From: an uncultured Paracoccaceae bacterium
GTDB taxonomy: Bacteria > Pseudomonadota > Alphaproteobacteria > Rhodobacterales > Rhodobacteraceae
DNA length: 64,000 nucleotides
Direction of reading: 5' to 3'
NCBI GenBank assembly: GCA_947492825.1
Contig: CANLNT010000001.1
Location: 496,001-560,000 of the forward strand
Position numbers and translations under genes: made by a program. Within the stretch, counting starts at the first letter, position 1; every line of letters begins with the position of its first letter. This document shows positions 24,627 to 32,575 of the stretch, piece by piece. The notes under the pieces are model-generated. The model had not been told where the DNA came from. It did no database searches and saw only the letters and a program-made list of their open reading frames with translations.

Positions 24627-24875
24627 TTAGCTGTCTTCAGACGCCTGTTCTTCGGGGCTTTGCAGGTCGATTGTTGGCACGTCCAAGGTGATTTCTTCGG
24701 TGCCGACATCAATGTCGCCGACCTCTGCATCGAATGTCGGCAGGTTGCCTCCTTCGACCGATACATCAACGTCCGGCAAAGCCGCTTCTTCGGTCTGTTC
24801 GATATCAACGAGATAGATACCCAAACCAACTGCGACGACGGCCAAAACGGCTGTGATTACGGAAATGGTTTTCAT
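24627..24875 (-). CDS. Small exported or membrane-anchored acidic protein
   Basis: 82 residues. An N-terminal hydrophobic segment (SVITAVLAVVAVGLGIYLV) is followed by a strongly acidic mature part with a loosely repeated pattern of Asp-Val/Ile pairs (LPDVDVSVEGG, FDAEVGDIDVG, ITLDVPTIDLQ). No family recognised. GGGAG precedes the ATG at 24875. It has its own EcfG-type promoter. Probably periplasmic, facing out. Confidence 0.65.
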   Translation of the reverse strand: MKTISVITAVLAVVAVGLGIYLVDIEQTEEAALPDVDVSVEGGNLPTFDAEVGDIDVGTEEITLDVPTIDLQSPEEQASEDS

Positions 24876-24907
24876 CGTTTTCTCCCATCTTGTGGTTCTG
24901 CTCAAAC

Positions 24908-24932
24908 AACACGATAGGGCCGGGATCGTTCC
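24908..24932 (-). promoter_or_regulatory. EcfG-type promoter (GGAAC-N16-TGTT) of the acidic protein gene
   Basis: Minus-strand GGAAC at 24932-24928 and TGTT at 24911-24908, 16-base spacer, 33 bases before the ATG. Confidence 0.72.
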
Positions 24933-24947
24933 GCTTTTTTTCAGGTT

Positions 24948-25676
24948 TTAGAAAAGCGGACGGGCCGGGATATCATAGTCGGGGAGGCGCGCGACCTGCG
25001 CGAGTTGGGCGATATCACTGACCCGAAGCGTGCCATCGGACCAATGCGCAAGTTGACGGGATTTCAGCTTTGCCAGCATCTTGTTGGTATGAACCAGAGA
25101 CAGACCTAGCGCATCTGCAATATCCTGCTGCCGGTATGGCAAAGGCATGGCACCATTGTTCACAAGACCCAATTTTTGACCACGCACAAACACTTTGCAA
25201 AGTGCCCAGGACACTGCTTGCAAGGCCGTGCGCTGACCAATTGTGGCCAAAGCATCGCCCAGAAAATGTTCTTCTACGGCGGCCAACCACGTAAGCGAAA
25301 AGGCTCTTTCGGGGTTTTCACGGAAGAACTGCCAAAAGGCCCTGCGATCAAATACGCAGAGGACCATTTTTGTTGTGGCTTCAACGGAATGCCCCATCTC
25401 GCCCATCACACCGGCTTGCAGGCCGACGAAATCGCCGGGCATCACCAAATTCACAACCTGCCGTTGCCCATCAACCAGGAACTTGTAGCGCAGGCCCATG
25501 CCTTGCAGCACTGTGTAAAGTTGGGGACTGTTAGAACCTTCCAGCAGGATCGGCGTCTTCGCGTCAACGACCAGTTCGCCGACTTTGAATGACTGCATGG
25601 TCGTCACATCATCAGCAGACATTTGGATAAACAGGTCTCGTCCACGGAGCGGGCAGTTTTCACATTTTGTGGCCAA
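24948..25676 (-). CDS. Crp/Fnr family transcriptional regulator
   Basis: 242 residues. An N-terminal cyclic-nucleotide-binding fold (GSNSPQLYTVLQGMG, VVNLVMPGDFVGLQ) is followed by a dimer helix and a winged HTH (LPYRQQDIADALGLSLVHTN). Only two cysteines, CENCPLRG, are in the N-terminus, so the four-cysteine cluster of oxygen-sensing FNR is not present, and the cAMP pocket residues are not obvious. It belongs to the large FixK/FnrL-unlike group of alphaproteobacterial Crp proteins of unknown signal. Divergent from the pseudo-receiver gene at 25760. Confidence 0.9.
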   Translation of the reverse strand: MATKCENCPLRGRDLFIQMSADDVTTMQSFKVGELVVDAKTPILLEGSNSPQLYTVLQGMGLRYKFLVDGQRQVVNLVMPGDFVGLQAGVMGEMGHSVEATTKMVLCVFDRRAFWQFFRENPERAFSLTWLAAVEEHFLGDALATIGQRTALQAVSWALCKVFVRGQKLGLVNNGAMPLPYRQQDIADALGLSLVHTNKMLAKLKSRQLAHWSDGTLRVSDIAQLAQVARLPDYDIPARPLF

Positions 25677-25759
25677 AAATTCTCTCCTTGCTATGTCATA
25701 GATTAATGCGGGCGATGTTTACAGCGTGCTACCGCATGTCGGCACAACGTGGGGTTCTC

Positions 25760-26125
25760 ATGCCATATCAGTTCATCTTGATCGAACCGGATCCGGTTGT
25801 GGCGCTGGACCTCAACGGGTTGCTTTCGTCGCGATATCCCGATGCCGTAAAGGTATCCGGTGGCACATTTGCCGACGTCGCCAAAGCATTCCAGATGTGT
25901 GGCCCGCGCACGACCGTGTTTGCGCGTGCCACACTTGTGGCCAGCGATAACGACTTGCACGATGCGATTATCGCTGCAGCGACGCGGGGCAGTCATATCG
26001 TCCTGATCGGCGCGGAGCAGAAGACGTCTTTTCCGGCGGTCTTTGTCGATCTGCCATTCACCAATGACATGCTTGTCGCGGCAATCGACCCGTCGTTTGA
26101 GGCCGTACATAAAGGCGATCCATAG
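25760..26125 (+). CDS. Degenerate response-regulator receiver domain (pseudo-receiver)
   Basis: 121 residues that look like a single receiver fold. FILIEPDPVVALDLNGLLSS has the two-acid pocket (E9, D11) and resembles the receiver of PhyR in this window (MIIEDEPVIATDLTGIVSS). The phosphorylated Asp expected at the end of strand 3 is missing (TTVFARATL), and the conserved Lys before Pro-Phe is Leu (VDLPFTNDML). It therefore probably works without phosphorylation, as a binding module. An upstream ATG at 25736 is possible. It lies in the stress island, divergent from the Crp gene. Confidence 0.65.
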   Translation: MPYQFILIEPDPVVALDLNGLLSSRYPDAVKVSGGTFADVAKAFQMCGPRTTVFARATLVASDNDLHDAIIAAATRGSHIVLIGAEQKTSFPAVFVDLPFTNDMLVAAIDPSFEAVHKGDP

Positions 26126-26251
26126 AGGTCGACACCGGTCTTCGGCTGAATTGCGCGTCACTTGTGACAGCCCGTTGGTGGTCGCTGTGTGTATTAACTC
26201 GTCCATGCGCGTCGAACGCATGAGCCGAAAGATCGTTGCATAGAAATATCT

Positions 26252-26276
26252 GGAACGAATTGCGGCGCTCCTTGTT
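26252..26276 (+). promoter_or_regulatory. EcfG-type promoter (GGAAC-N16-TGTT) of DUF1328/Dps genes
   Basis: GGAAC 26252-26256 and TGTT 26273-26276, spacer 16 bases, 55 bases upstream of the first start codon. Confidence 0.75.
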
Positions 26277-26331
26277 GTTTTGCAGAGCGCGCGGCCAAAA
26301 GGTCGCGCAAAACAAGTCAAAGGAGCAACCC

Positions 26332-26493
26332 ATGCTACACTATGCACTCGTCTTTTTCCTGGTTGCACTTGTCGCCGCCGTTTTTGGCTTTGGTGGCATT
26401 GCATCCGCCTCTGCCGGCATCGCGCAGGTGCTCTTCGTTATCTTCCTGCTGCTGTTTGTCGTGTCGCTGATCATCAACTTCGTGCGTGGCTGA
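26332..26493 (+). CDS. DUF1328 (YtjA-like) small membrane protein
   Basis: 53 residues, two hydrophobic helices. [20 protein letters not shown] and the ending [15 protein letters not shown] are the standard DUF1328 pattern. It is common in proteobacteria and stress-induced; no function is known. AAAGGAGC precedes the ATG. It lies behind an EcfG-type promoter and is followed after 37 bases by Dps. Confidence 0.92.
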   Translation: MLHYALVFFLVALVAAVFGFGGIASASAGIAQVLFVIFLLLFVVSLIINFVRG

Positions 26494-26530
26494 CAAGCCG
26501 CACAATCCAACATTGATGAAAGGAGATAAC

Positions 26531-27028
26531 ATGTCACATGCACTGAATGTCGTCGCCGAACCGCAAGATATTGCGACTGGTGTCCATGAACCCGAAACCA
26601 TCGCGAGCGGTCTCGCCGATGTTCTGGCTGATACCTACATGCTGACCTACAAGACGCATGCCTATCACTGGAACGTCGAGGGCCCTTTGTTCTACTCGAT
26701 CCACAACCTGACCGAAGGTCAGTATGAGGATATGTTCGCTGCTGCTGATAAGATCGCCGAGCGTATCCGTGCGGTCGGTCAGATGGCCCCTATGTCCATG
26801 TCGGATATCCGCAATCGCGCTGTTGTCGAAGACAGCAAGGCCGCGCCCTCAGCGGGCGAAATGTGCCAGACGTTGGCCGACGATCATGAACGTATCGCGC
26901 ACCGTCTGCATGCCTTGGTCAAACTGGCCGGGGACCAAAACGATCCGGTCACAGAGGATCTTGCGACTGCAAGGTCAGCGTTTCATGAGCAGGCCGCATG
27001 GATGTTGCGCGCGCTGATCGCCAAATAA
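26531..27028 (+). CDS. dps: DNA starvation/stationary phase protection protein Dps
   Basis: 165 residues, ferritin-like dodecamer family. YKTHAYHWNVEGPLFYSIHN carries the ferroxidase histidines, and YEDMFAAADKIAERIRAVG the acidic partner residues, so iron oxidation at the subunit interface should be intact. It oxidises Fe(II) with peroxide and protects DNA. The start at 26531 was chosen because GAAAGGAGAT precedes it. It is followed by a strong terminator and is probably cotranscribed with the DUF1328 gene from the EcfG promoter at 26252. Confidence 0.95.
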   Translation: MSHALNVVAEPQDIATGVHEPETIASGLADVLADTYMLTYKTHAYHWNVEGPLFYSIHNLTEGQYEDMFAAADKIAERIRAVGQMAPMSMSDIRNRAVVEDSKAAPSAGEMCQTLADDHERIAHRLHALVKLAGDQNDPVTEDLATARSAFHEQAAWMLRALIAK

Positions 27029-27033
27029 CGACG

Positions 27034-27068
27034 AATCCCCGCAACGTCTGGTGCGGGGATTTTCTTTT
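27034..27068 (+). terminator. Rho-independent terminator of dps
   Basis: AATCCCCGC pairs with GCGGGGATT (9 bases), followed by TTCTTTT. Confidence 0.85.
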
Positions 27069-27071
27069 CGA

Positions 27072-27698
27072 TCAACCAAAACCCGCGAAAATCATCCAGC
27101 CTACTGCGGCATAGGGAAAGAGCCCAAGCAGCAGGAAAAGGCCGTCCCGGCTTGTCAGGCCAAAAGCAAGAAGTGCGACTCCCGCACCTATGATGGACGA
27201 AGAGAACGGCACAAACTCCAACAGCGGCATCACAGCCCCGGACATCAGGCACAAAAGCTGCGGGATTAAGATCAGTGGGCGATGAAACAGAAGATTGAAC
27301 CGCGATTGGGTTCTGCGATCAATCCAATCTGCCAGCGATCGCAGCTTTGAAAATGCAGATCTGACGACGGAAGCCTTGGCCGCACGATCCAGCAGCCAGC
27401 GAGGCAACCAAAGGCTTTCCCTGCGCAGTATCATCTGTAGCGAGATCAAAAAGATCGTCGCGCCCATCAGCGCAGAGAAAAGCGGCACCCCGCTGAGCGG
27501 CGTCGCCACCGCCAAGGCTGGAAGCAGCAGCACAGGCGCAAAACTGTCGTCACCAACAGATTGCAGAATTGTGCGAAGGTTCACCGTTTCGCCTTCAGCG
27601 CTGTCCACAACCCGGTCGACAAGGGGCCGCAACGCCCGCTTTTGTGGCCGCTGCTTTGTGGCTGCTTTGCCGCAGGCGACGATTGTAGTCGTATTCAA
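27072..27698 (-). CDS. Exopolysaccharide synthesis protein ExoD family
   Basis: 208 residues. It starts with a polar N-terminus and then VNLRTILQSVGDDSFAPVLL, a landmark of ExoD, followed by four to five membrane segments with SGVPLFSALMGATIFLISLQ and a C-terminal hairpin ending GWMIFAGFG. The family is named for succinoglycan-defective mutants in Sinorhizobium but its activity is not known. It starts seven bases after the phyR stop and is probably cotranscribed with it. Confidence 0.88.
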   Translation of the reverse strand: MNTTTIVACGKAATKQRPQKRALRPLVDRVVDSAEGETVNLRTILQSVGDDSFAPVLLLPALAVATPLSGVPLFSALMGATIFLISLQMILRRESLWLPRWLLDRAAKASVVRSAFSKLRSLADWIDRRTQSRFNLLFHRPLILIPQLLCLMSGAVMPLLEFVPFSSSIIGAGVALLAFGLTSRDGLFLLLGLFPYAAVGWMIFAGFG

Positions 27699-27705
27699 TG
27701 CTGCC

Positions 27706-28515
27706 TTAGCCCCTTAGCGTTGCCGTAGAAGCAAAGAACATGGCCTGACTGACTGCAGACAGAACCTGCGCCTCTTTGAAGGGTTTGGAGATCAAAAATG
27801 CAGGTTCAGGGCGGTCGCCGGTTAACAGCCGCTCTGGAAATGCAGTGATGAAGATGACTGGCACATCCATCGTTTCCAGCAAGTCATTCACGGCATCAAT
27901 CCCGGACGAATTGTCGGCAAGCTGAATATCGGCAAGGATCAGGTCGGGCCGTTGCTCGTGCCCCAATTCCAGTGCCTCGGTATGGGTACGCGCGACACCT
28001 GTGACGTCGTGGCCCAATGATGATACAATTCCTGTCAGATCAGTCGCGATGACTGGTTCATCTTCAATAATCATCACCCGGCCCTTGATGTTTTGGGCCA
28101 GTTCCTTGTTCGCAGCCTTGATAAGATCGACGACATCGTCACGCTCGATTTGCATAATCTTTGCGATATTGGCTGTGCTGAATTCCTCAATCGTGCGCAA
28201 CAAAAGCGCTTCCCGCGAGTTTGCAGTCAGTTGGGCAAGAAGCCCATGGGCCCTGGCCAATAAACTGTCATCCGGCTCTACCAAAATCTGACCAGATGAT
28301 GCCCAAATTGCGTGAAAGCATTTGAAAAGATTTACTTTAATCGGGTCTTCATTCTCAAAACCGCTCCGGTCTTTGAGGATCGCCTCTAACGTGGCGACTG
28401 TGTACTTGTCACCGCGAGTTTGTGATCCTGTCAGCGCGCGTGCGTACCGTCTTAGGTAAGGTAGTTCCGCAGTCAACAAGTCGGTGAACGTCACCTCCGC
28501 TTGCGTGTCAGTCAT
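27706..28515 (-). CDS. phyR: General stress response regulator PhyR
   Basis: 269 residues with the diagnostic PhyR layout. An N-terminal sigma-like region (sigma2/sigma4, residues 1-140, LPYLRRYARALTG and NIAKIMQIERDDVVDLI) is followed by a C-terminal receiver from MIIEDEP, with the phospho-acceptor D196 (LILADIQLAD) and K244 (ISKPF). When phosphorylated, the sigma-like part binds the anti-sigma factor NepR and frees EcfG. The start at 28515 (MTDTQAEV) has GAGGG upstream; a longer frame starts inside the promoter. Divergent from nepR with overlapping EcfG-type promoters. Confidence 0.96.
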   Translation of the reverse strand: MTDTQAEVTFTDLLTAELPYLRRYARALTGSQTRGDKYTVATLEAILKDRSGFENEDPIKVNLFKCFHAIWASSGQILVEPDDSLLARAHGLLAQLTANSREALLLRTIEEFSTANIAKIMQIERDDVVDLIKAANKELAQNIKGRVMIIEDEPVIATDLTGIVSSLGHDVTGVARTHTEALELGHEQRPDLILADIQLADNSSGIDAVNDLLETMDVPVIFITAFPERLLTGDRPEPAFLISKPFKEAQVLSAVSQAMFFASTATLRG

Positions 28516-28542
28516 TTTTTGACCCTCATTTGATTTTTTCAT

Positions 28543-28568
28543 GGAACGAAACACGTTCAACCTAAGTT
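28543..28568 (+). promoter_or_regulatory. EcfG-type promoter (GGAAC-N17-AGTT) of nepR-ecfG
   Basis: GGAAC 28543-28547, AGTT 28565-28568, 17-base spacer, 48 bases before the nepR ATG. It overlaps the oppositely directed phyR promoter almost completely. Confidence 0.7.
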
Positions 28569-28574
28569 GGTTCC
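28550..28574 (-). promoter_or_regulatory. EcfG-type promoter (GGAAC-N16-TGTT) of phyR-exoD
   Basis: Minus-strand GGAAC 28574-28570 and TGTT 28553-28550, 16-base spacer, 35 bases before the phyR start. Interleaved with the nepR promoter, so the two directions may compete for the same polymerase. Confidence 0.72.
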
Positions 28575-28615
28575 GTTCAAGATGGTGTTTTTTTGGAAAA
28601 TACAAGGTTCGCCCC

Positions 28616-28780
28616 ATGACCAAGTCGAATAGCCCTAAGCAAGAAAAGATCGACAAGTACTTCGAGCTTAACTTGAAGAAAGTCTTTTCGGACTACCAAG
28701 AAAACGAGATGCCGAACGAAGTTCTGGACCTTTTGGCTGTCCTGCGCGCGCAGGACGAAGAGATGAAGGACGAGAAATGA
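28616..28780 (+). CDS. nepR: Anti-sigma factor NepR
   Basis: 54 residues. The core KIDKYFELNLKKVFSDYQEN and MPNEVLDLLAVLRAQDEE has the two helices by which NepR embraces EcfG or phosphorylated PhyR. The position between phyR and ecfG is the standard one. Its stop overlaps the ecfG ATG (ATGA), so both are translated together, a usual way to keep the anti-sigma to sigma ratio. Confidence 0.94.
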   Translation: MTKSNSPKQEKIDKYFELNLKKVFSDYQENEMPNEVLDLLAVLRAQDEEMKDEK

Positions 28781-29331
28781 GTGACGTTGATCCCAAGGAT
28801 GAATTGCTGACGCATCTTCCGGCGTTGCGCGCGTTCGCACTGAGTTTGACGCGCAACAACGCGACCGCTGACGACATGCTGCAGGATACGGTTCTCAAGG
28901 CCTGGACCAACATGGACAAATTTGAGCGTGGGACAAACATGCGCGCTTGGTTGTTCACCATTTTGCGCAACAACTTCTATTCGTCACGGCGGAAGCTGAA
29001 GCGAGAGGTTGCTGACGTCGACAATGTCTTTTCGGACGCGATGTCGGTCAAACCTGACCATGACGGCCGTCTTCAAATGAGGGATTTCAAAAGCGCCTTC
29101 GAAGAATTGGCAGACGAACACCGAGAGGCGCTTATCCTAGTAGGCGCTAACGGCTTCACTTACGACGACGCGGCCGTGATGTGTGGGGTCGCACCGGGCA
29201 CGATGAAAAGCCGCGTAAATAGAGCGCGGGCCAAATTGACTGAAATGCTGCAACTTGAAGACGATGATGCTTTGGAAATGACCGATACGGCCACAATGGC
29301 AGTAGTTGGAAGTCCGAACCTTCCATCGTGA
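28777..29331 (+). CDS. ecfG: General stress ECF sigma factor EcfG
   Basis: 184 residues. Sigma2 is ALRAFALSLTRNNATADDML with the MRAWLFTILRNNFYS segment that contacts the -10 box; sigma4 lies around ELADEHREALILVGANGFTY and APGTMKSRVNRARAKL. An acidic linker connects them. EcfG directs RNA polymerase to GGAAC-N16-GTT promoters, of which I count eleven within the surrounding 16 kb. It is coupled to nepR upstream and to the kinase downstream (GTGA overlap). Confidence 0.95.
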   Translation: MSDVDPKDELLTHLPALRAFALSLTRNNATADDMLQDTVLKAWTNMDKFERGTNMRAWLFTILRNNFYSSRRKLKREVADVDNVFSDAMSVKPDHDGRLQMRDFKSAFEELADEHREALILVGANGFTYDDAAVMCGVAPGTMKSRVNRARAKLTEMLQLEDDDALEMTDTATMAVVGSPNLPS

Positions 29332-31037
29332 CAAAAGAAAAGTGGCATCAACGGCTTAGCGTCCAGCTTTTGGTGCTATTGACGCTTGCCATCCTTCCTT
29401 TGGGGCTGATTGCAATTGCGCAGACCAACAGGGTTGCACAAGAAGCGGATCGTAGCGCTGGTCTTGCGCTTCTGGGTCTGACGGAACGCGCAGCGACGGC
29501 GGAACGTGTGCTGATCGAACGCGCGGTCGGGGCGGCGCGGCTGATGGGCACCATCGCGCCCGAATTGCAAAACGACAGCGCGCGCTGCTTTAGCGTGCTG
29601 TCGAATTTTGTGAACGGCAATTCAGAGTTCAGTTTTGTCGGCGTCTTGCCGTTGTCGGGTCTTGTTACGTGTTCGTCGGCGGATGCACCGCTTGATCTGT
29701 CCCAAACTGAAAGATTTGAAGAAACGATGTCGGCGCAGCAGCCTACGATCATCGTAAATGAAAGTGCACCGGCAAGCAGAGAGTCAGTTTTCGTCGTATC
29801 TGAACCCTTTTTTGATGCGGGCCAGTTTGGCGGCTTTGTTTCTGTCTCGATCCCGCACAGAACGCTTCCCGATCCAGAGGACCATCTGGAGGAGTTGGGG
29901 CTTATCGACCTGATAACCTTCAACGAAAATGGCGCGGTCCTGACATCACGGCAAGGCATTGATTTGGTTGCTATGGAATTGCCTGAAAGCCGCGCCCTGG
30001 AGGATCTTTCGACAAGGCGTGCTCAGGTCTTTCGCGATCAGAACGGCGCGGGCCAGACACGCAAGTACAGCATTGTCACGATTGAGGGTAGCCCCGCTGC
30101 CGTCATGGCGATCTGGGATGTTGACGGGCGTTCGGTTGCCGATACGCGATCACTTGTCGCCCCTTCGCTTTTCCCGGTGTTGATGTGGATCGCTAGTCTG
30201 GGTGTCGCAATGCTGGCAATCCGCACCCTTGTCCTGCGGCACCTTTCAAGTCTGCGGCGCAGGATGGAAAGATTTGCTGAAGATCGAACGGTTTTTGATT
30301 TCAGCCATGATGCGGTGACGATGCCAATTGAGATCGAGCGACTTGAAAATGGTTTTCAAGAAATGAGCGAGCAGCTCTTGCGCGATGAGGCTGAATTGGA
30401 GGACGCGTTGCGACAGCAAGGCGTACTGGTCAAGGAGATCCATCATCGGGTTAAGAACAACTTGCAATTGATCTCTTCGATCATGAACATTCAAATCCGC
30501 AACGCAGATCACGAAGAAACGCGCACCGTGCTGTCACGTCTGCAAGACCGGGTGATCAGCCTCGCCACCATCCACCGTGATCTTTACCAATCACCGGTCG
30601 GGGGCAGGGTCGACAGTGGCGCCCTCGTCCGAGAGATCATCGATAACTCCTCTGAGATGGTCGAAGTGGAAGAACTTGACCTTGAAATTGGCGCCGATGT
30701 TGATCGCGTGTTGTTGTTCCCGGATCAGGCTGTCCCGCTTTCACTTTTGGTGGCCGAGGCAATGACCAACGCCATGAAGTATGTAGGTGCCTTGCAGGGT
30801 GGTGAACCGGAAGTTTCCGTCAGCCTGAAGCAAGATGGCCAACACTGTCAGTTCAAAATGACAAACAGCGTTGGGCCAGCTCCCAACGCCACTAGCTCAG
30901 GCATGGGGCAGGAACTGATGAAGTCTTTCGCCCTGCGATTGGGCGGGCAGATCACGACCGAAAAATCCGACAGCCAATATACCTTGCAAGTGGATTTCCA
31001 GATCATGCAGTTCGAGCCGGAGGCGCGGGACTATTGA
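29328..31037 (+). CDS. Sensor histidine kinase, HisKA_2 family (probable PhyR kinase)
   Basis: 569 residues. TM1 (LLVLLTLAILPLGLIAI) and TM2 near residue 285 (PVLMWIASLGVAMLAI) enclose an extracytoplasmic sensor of about 240 residues. Then comes a coiled-coil linker, a HisKA_2 domain with the doublet H372-H373 in EIHHRVKNNLQLISSIMNIQ and an HATPase domain with MTNAMKY. HisKA_2 and HWE kinases feed PhyR in other alphaproteobacteria. The initiator is GTG, overlapping the ecfG stop; the stop overlaps the next gene. Confidence 0.92.
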   Translation: MTKEKWHQRLSVQLLVLLTLAILPLGLIAIAQTNRVAQEADRSAGLALLGLTERAATAERVLIERAVGAARLMGTIAPELQNDSARCFSVLSNFVNGNSEFSFVGVLPLSGLVTCSSADAPLDLSQTERFEETMSAQQPTIIVNESAPASRESVFVVSEPFFDAGQFGGFVSVSIPHRTLPDPEDHLEELGLIDLITFNENGAVLTSRQGIDLVAMELPESRALEDLSTRRAQVFRDQNGAGQTRKYSIVTIEGSPAAVMAIWDVDGRSVADTRSLVAPSLFPVLMWIASLGVAMLAIRTLVLRHLSSLRRRMERFAEDRTVFDFSHDAVTMPIEIERLENGFQEMSEQLLRDEAELEDALRQQGVLVKEIHHRVKNNLQLISSIMNIQIRNADHEETRTVLSRLQDRVISLATIHRDLYQSPVGGRVDSGALVREIIDNSSEMVEVEELDLEIGADVDRVLLFPDQAVPLSLLVAEAMTNAMKYVGALQGGEPEVSVSLKQDGQHCQFKMTNSVGPAPNATSSGMGQELMKSFALRLGGQITTEKSDSQYTLQVDFQIMQFEPEARDY

Positions 31038-32575
31038 CCGAAAAGTCCAAGGCGCGGCGGTTCGACGTCCTGGTGACTGCGGCTGAGGCATTTCCACGGC
31101 TTGAAGAAGAATTTCTAGATGCCAAATGCGACATCGTCGCAGGTTTTCGGATATTTGATCCTTGGACGTCGTTGTATTCGACCCGCGCAAAGACACATGG
31201 TGACACGTGGTTTGACCTTATTGTGGCGACGTTGAATCGCGGCGTCCGGCTAAGGCTGATCCTGTCAGACTTTGATCCTGTCGTCCGCACTGGGCTTCAT
31301 CTGGGGACGTGGCGAAGCATCAAGGCGCTTTTGGCGGCTGGTGAAGCATCTGACCACCCTGAAAACCTGAATGTGACTGCACTGATGCATCCCGCCCGGG
31401 TTGGGTGGTTGCCGCGTGTCGGTTTATGGCCGCGAACCATCAAGGAGATCGGGAAGCAGATCACCCAACTGCACGATGAAGGCATTGACGACGCGAGCCT
31501 GCTTGAATGTGCCCCGCGTCTTCGTCCTTTGGTCAGAAAAACGCGCAGCAAGCTTGTAGCGCGCAAATTTCCACCGCCACCGCTTTTCACCGTGTCGCAC
31601 CATCAGAAGATGGCCGTTTTTGATGGTGCGCGGCTTTATATCGGCGGACTTGACCTGAATGCTCGGCGCTTTGACACCCCAGAGCACGACCGGGGCGCTG
31701 ATCGCACTTGGCATGATGTGCAAGTGATCGTTGATGGGAGCATCGCGAAAGAAGCGCGCGATCATCTGCTGACGCTAACGGATGCGCTGCTGGGGCGTGA
31801 TGTGCCGCACCCCAGAAAGCTTTTGCGTACCATTTCGGCGCGGCGCGGCTTTTCACTTTTTCGGATGTCGCCGAAAACGATCTTTCGTGAAATCGCGACC
31901 GCACACCACGATGCAATCCGCCAGTCCGAAGAGCTGATCTACTTTGAAAGCCAATTTTTCAGGGACGAAGAGCTCGCCCAGCAACTTGCGGTGAGGGCAA
32001 AAGAACAATCATCTCTTGATATGATTATGCTTTTGCCAGCGGCCCCGGAGGAGATCGCATTCAATGACACATGGGGATCCGACACCGGTTTCGGCGAGCA
32101 TTTGCAGGCAAAATGCATCGACATCGTTCAGCAGGCCTTTGGAGAGCGGCTGTTCGTGGGGTCGCCTGTTCGGCCTGTCCGTGCAAAGGAAACGGATGAT
32201 CGGGGGACGCTCTTCGGCTCTCCGATCATTTACCTGCATGCGAAGGTATCAATTTTTGATGCCAAGTTAGGCATTGTTTCGTCGGCCAATATCAACGGTC
32301 GCAGTCTGAACTGGGACACAGAAACCGGTGTGCAGACCCAAACCCCGGCCGAAGTGGCAAAGCTGAAGGCCCGCTGCTTTGACCATTGGCTTAATCACGC
32401 AGAAGATCAGGCGCTTTATGCTATGCGGACCGCGCGCGCTGGATGGGCAGGCTTGGCGGCAAATAATTCTGCCTGCGATCCTGAACAGCGCCAGGGTTTT
32501 GTTGTTCCATTTGATGCCGAAGCTGGCCAGAAAGACGCGCGCTATTTGCCGGGCGCCCCGGCCGAAATGGTCTGA
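31034..32575 (+). CDS. Phospholipase D-family protein (cardiolipin synthase-like)
   Basis: 513 residues with two HKD active sites: H190, K192 and D197 in SHHQKMAVFDGARLYIGGLD, and H402, K404 and D409 in YLHAKVSIFDAKLGIVSSAN. No signal peptide or clear membrane segment is visible. The family hydrolyses or transfers phosphatidyl groups; relatives in alphaproteobacteria are phospholipases D and cardiolipin synthases. The start codon is a rare TTG overlapping the kinase stop (TTGA), so translation is coupled to the stress kinase. Its 3' end overlaps by 34 bases the convergent AI-2E gene. Confidence 0.88.
   Translation: MTEKSKARRFDVLVTAAEAFPRLEEEFLDAKCDIVAGFRIFDPWTSLYSTRAKTHGDTWFDLIVATLNRGVRLRLILSDFDPVVRTGLHLGTWRSIKALLAAGEASDHPENLNVTALMHPARVGWLPRVGLWPRTIKEIGKQITQLHDEGIDDASLLECAPRLRPLVRKTRSKLVARKFPPPPLFTVSHHQKMAVFDGARLYIGGLDLNARRFDTPEHDRGADRTWHDVQVIVDGSIAKEARDHLLTLTDALLGRDVPHPRKLLRTISARRGFSLFRMSPKTIFREIATAHHDAIRQSEELIYFESQFFRDEELAQQLAVRAKEQSSLDMIMLLPAAPEEIAFNDTWGSDTGFGEHLQAKCIDIVQQAFGERLFVGSPVRPVRAKETDDRGTLFGSPIIYLHAKVSIFDAKLGIVSSANINGRSLNWDTETGVQTQTPAEVAKLKARCFDHWLNHAEDQALYAMRTARAGWAGLAANNSACDPEQRQGFVVPFDAEAGQKDARYLPGAPAEMV

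Noticed and set aside
24948-25676. Oxygen-sensing FNR with a 4Fe-4S cluster
   Set aside because: Only two cysteines occur in the N-terminal part, so the four-ligand set is not available.
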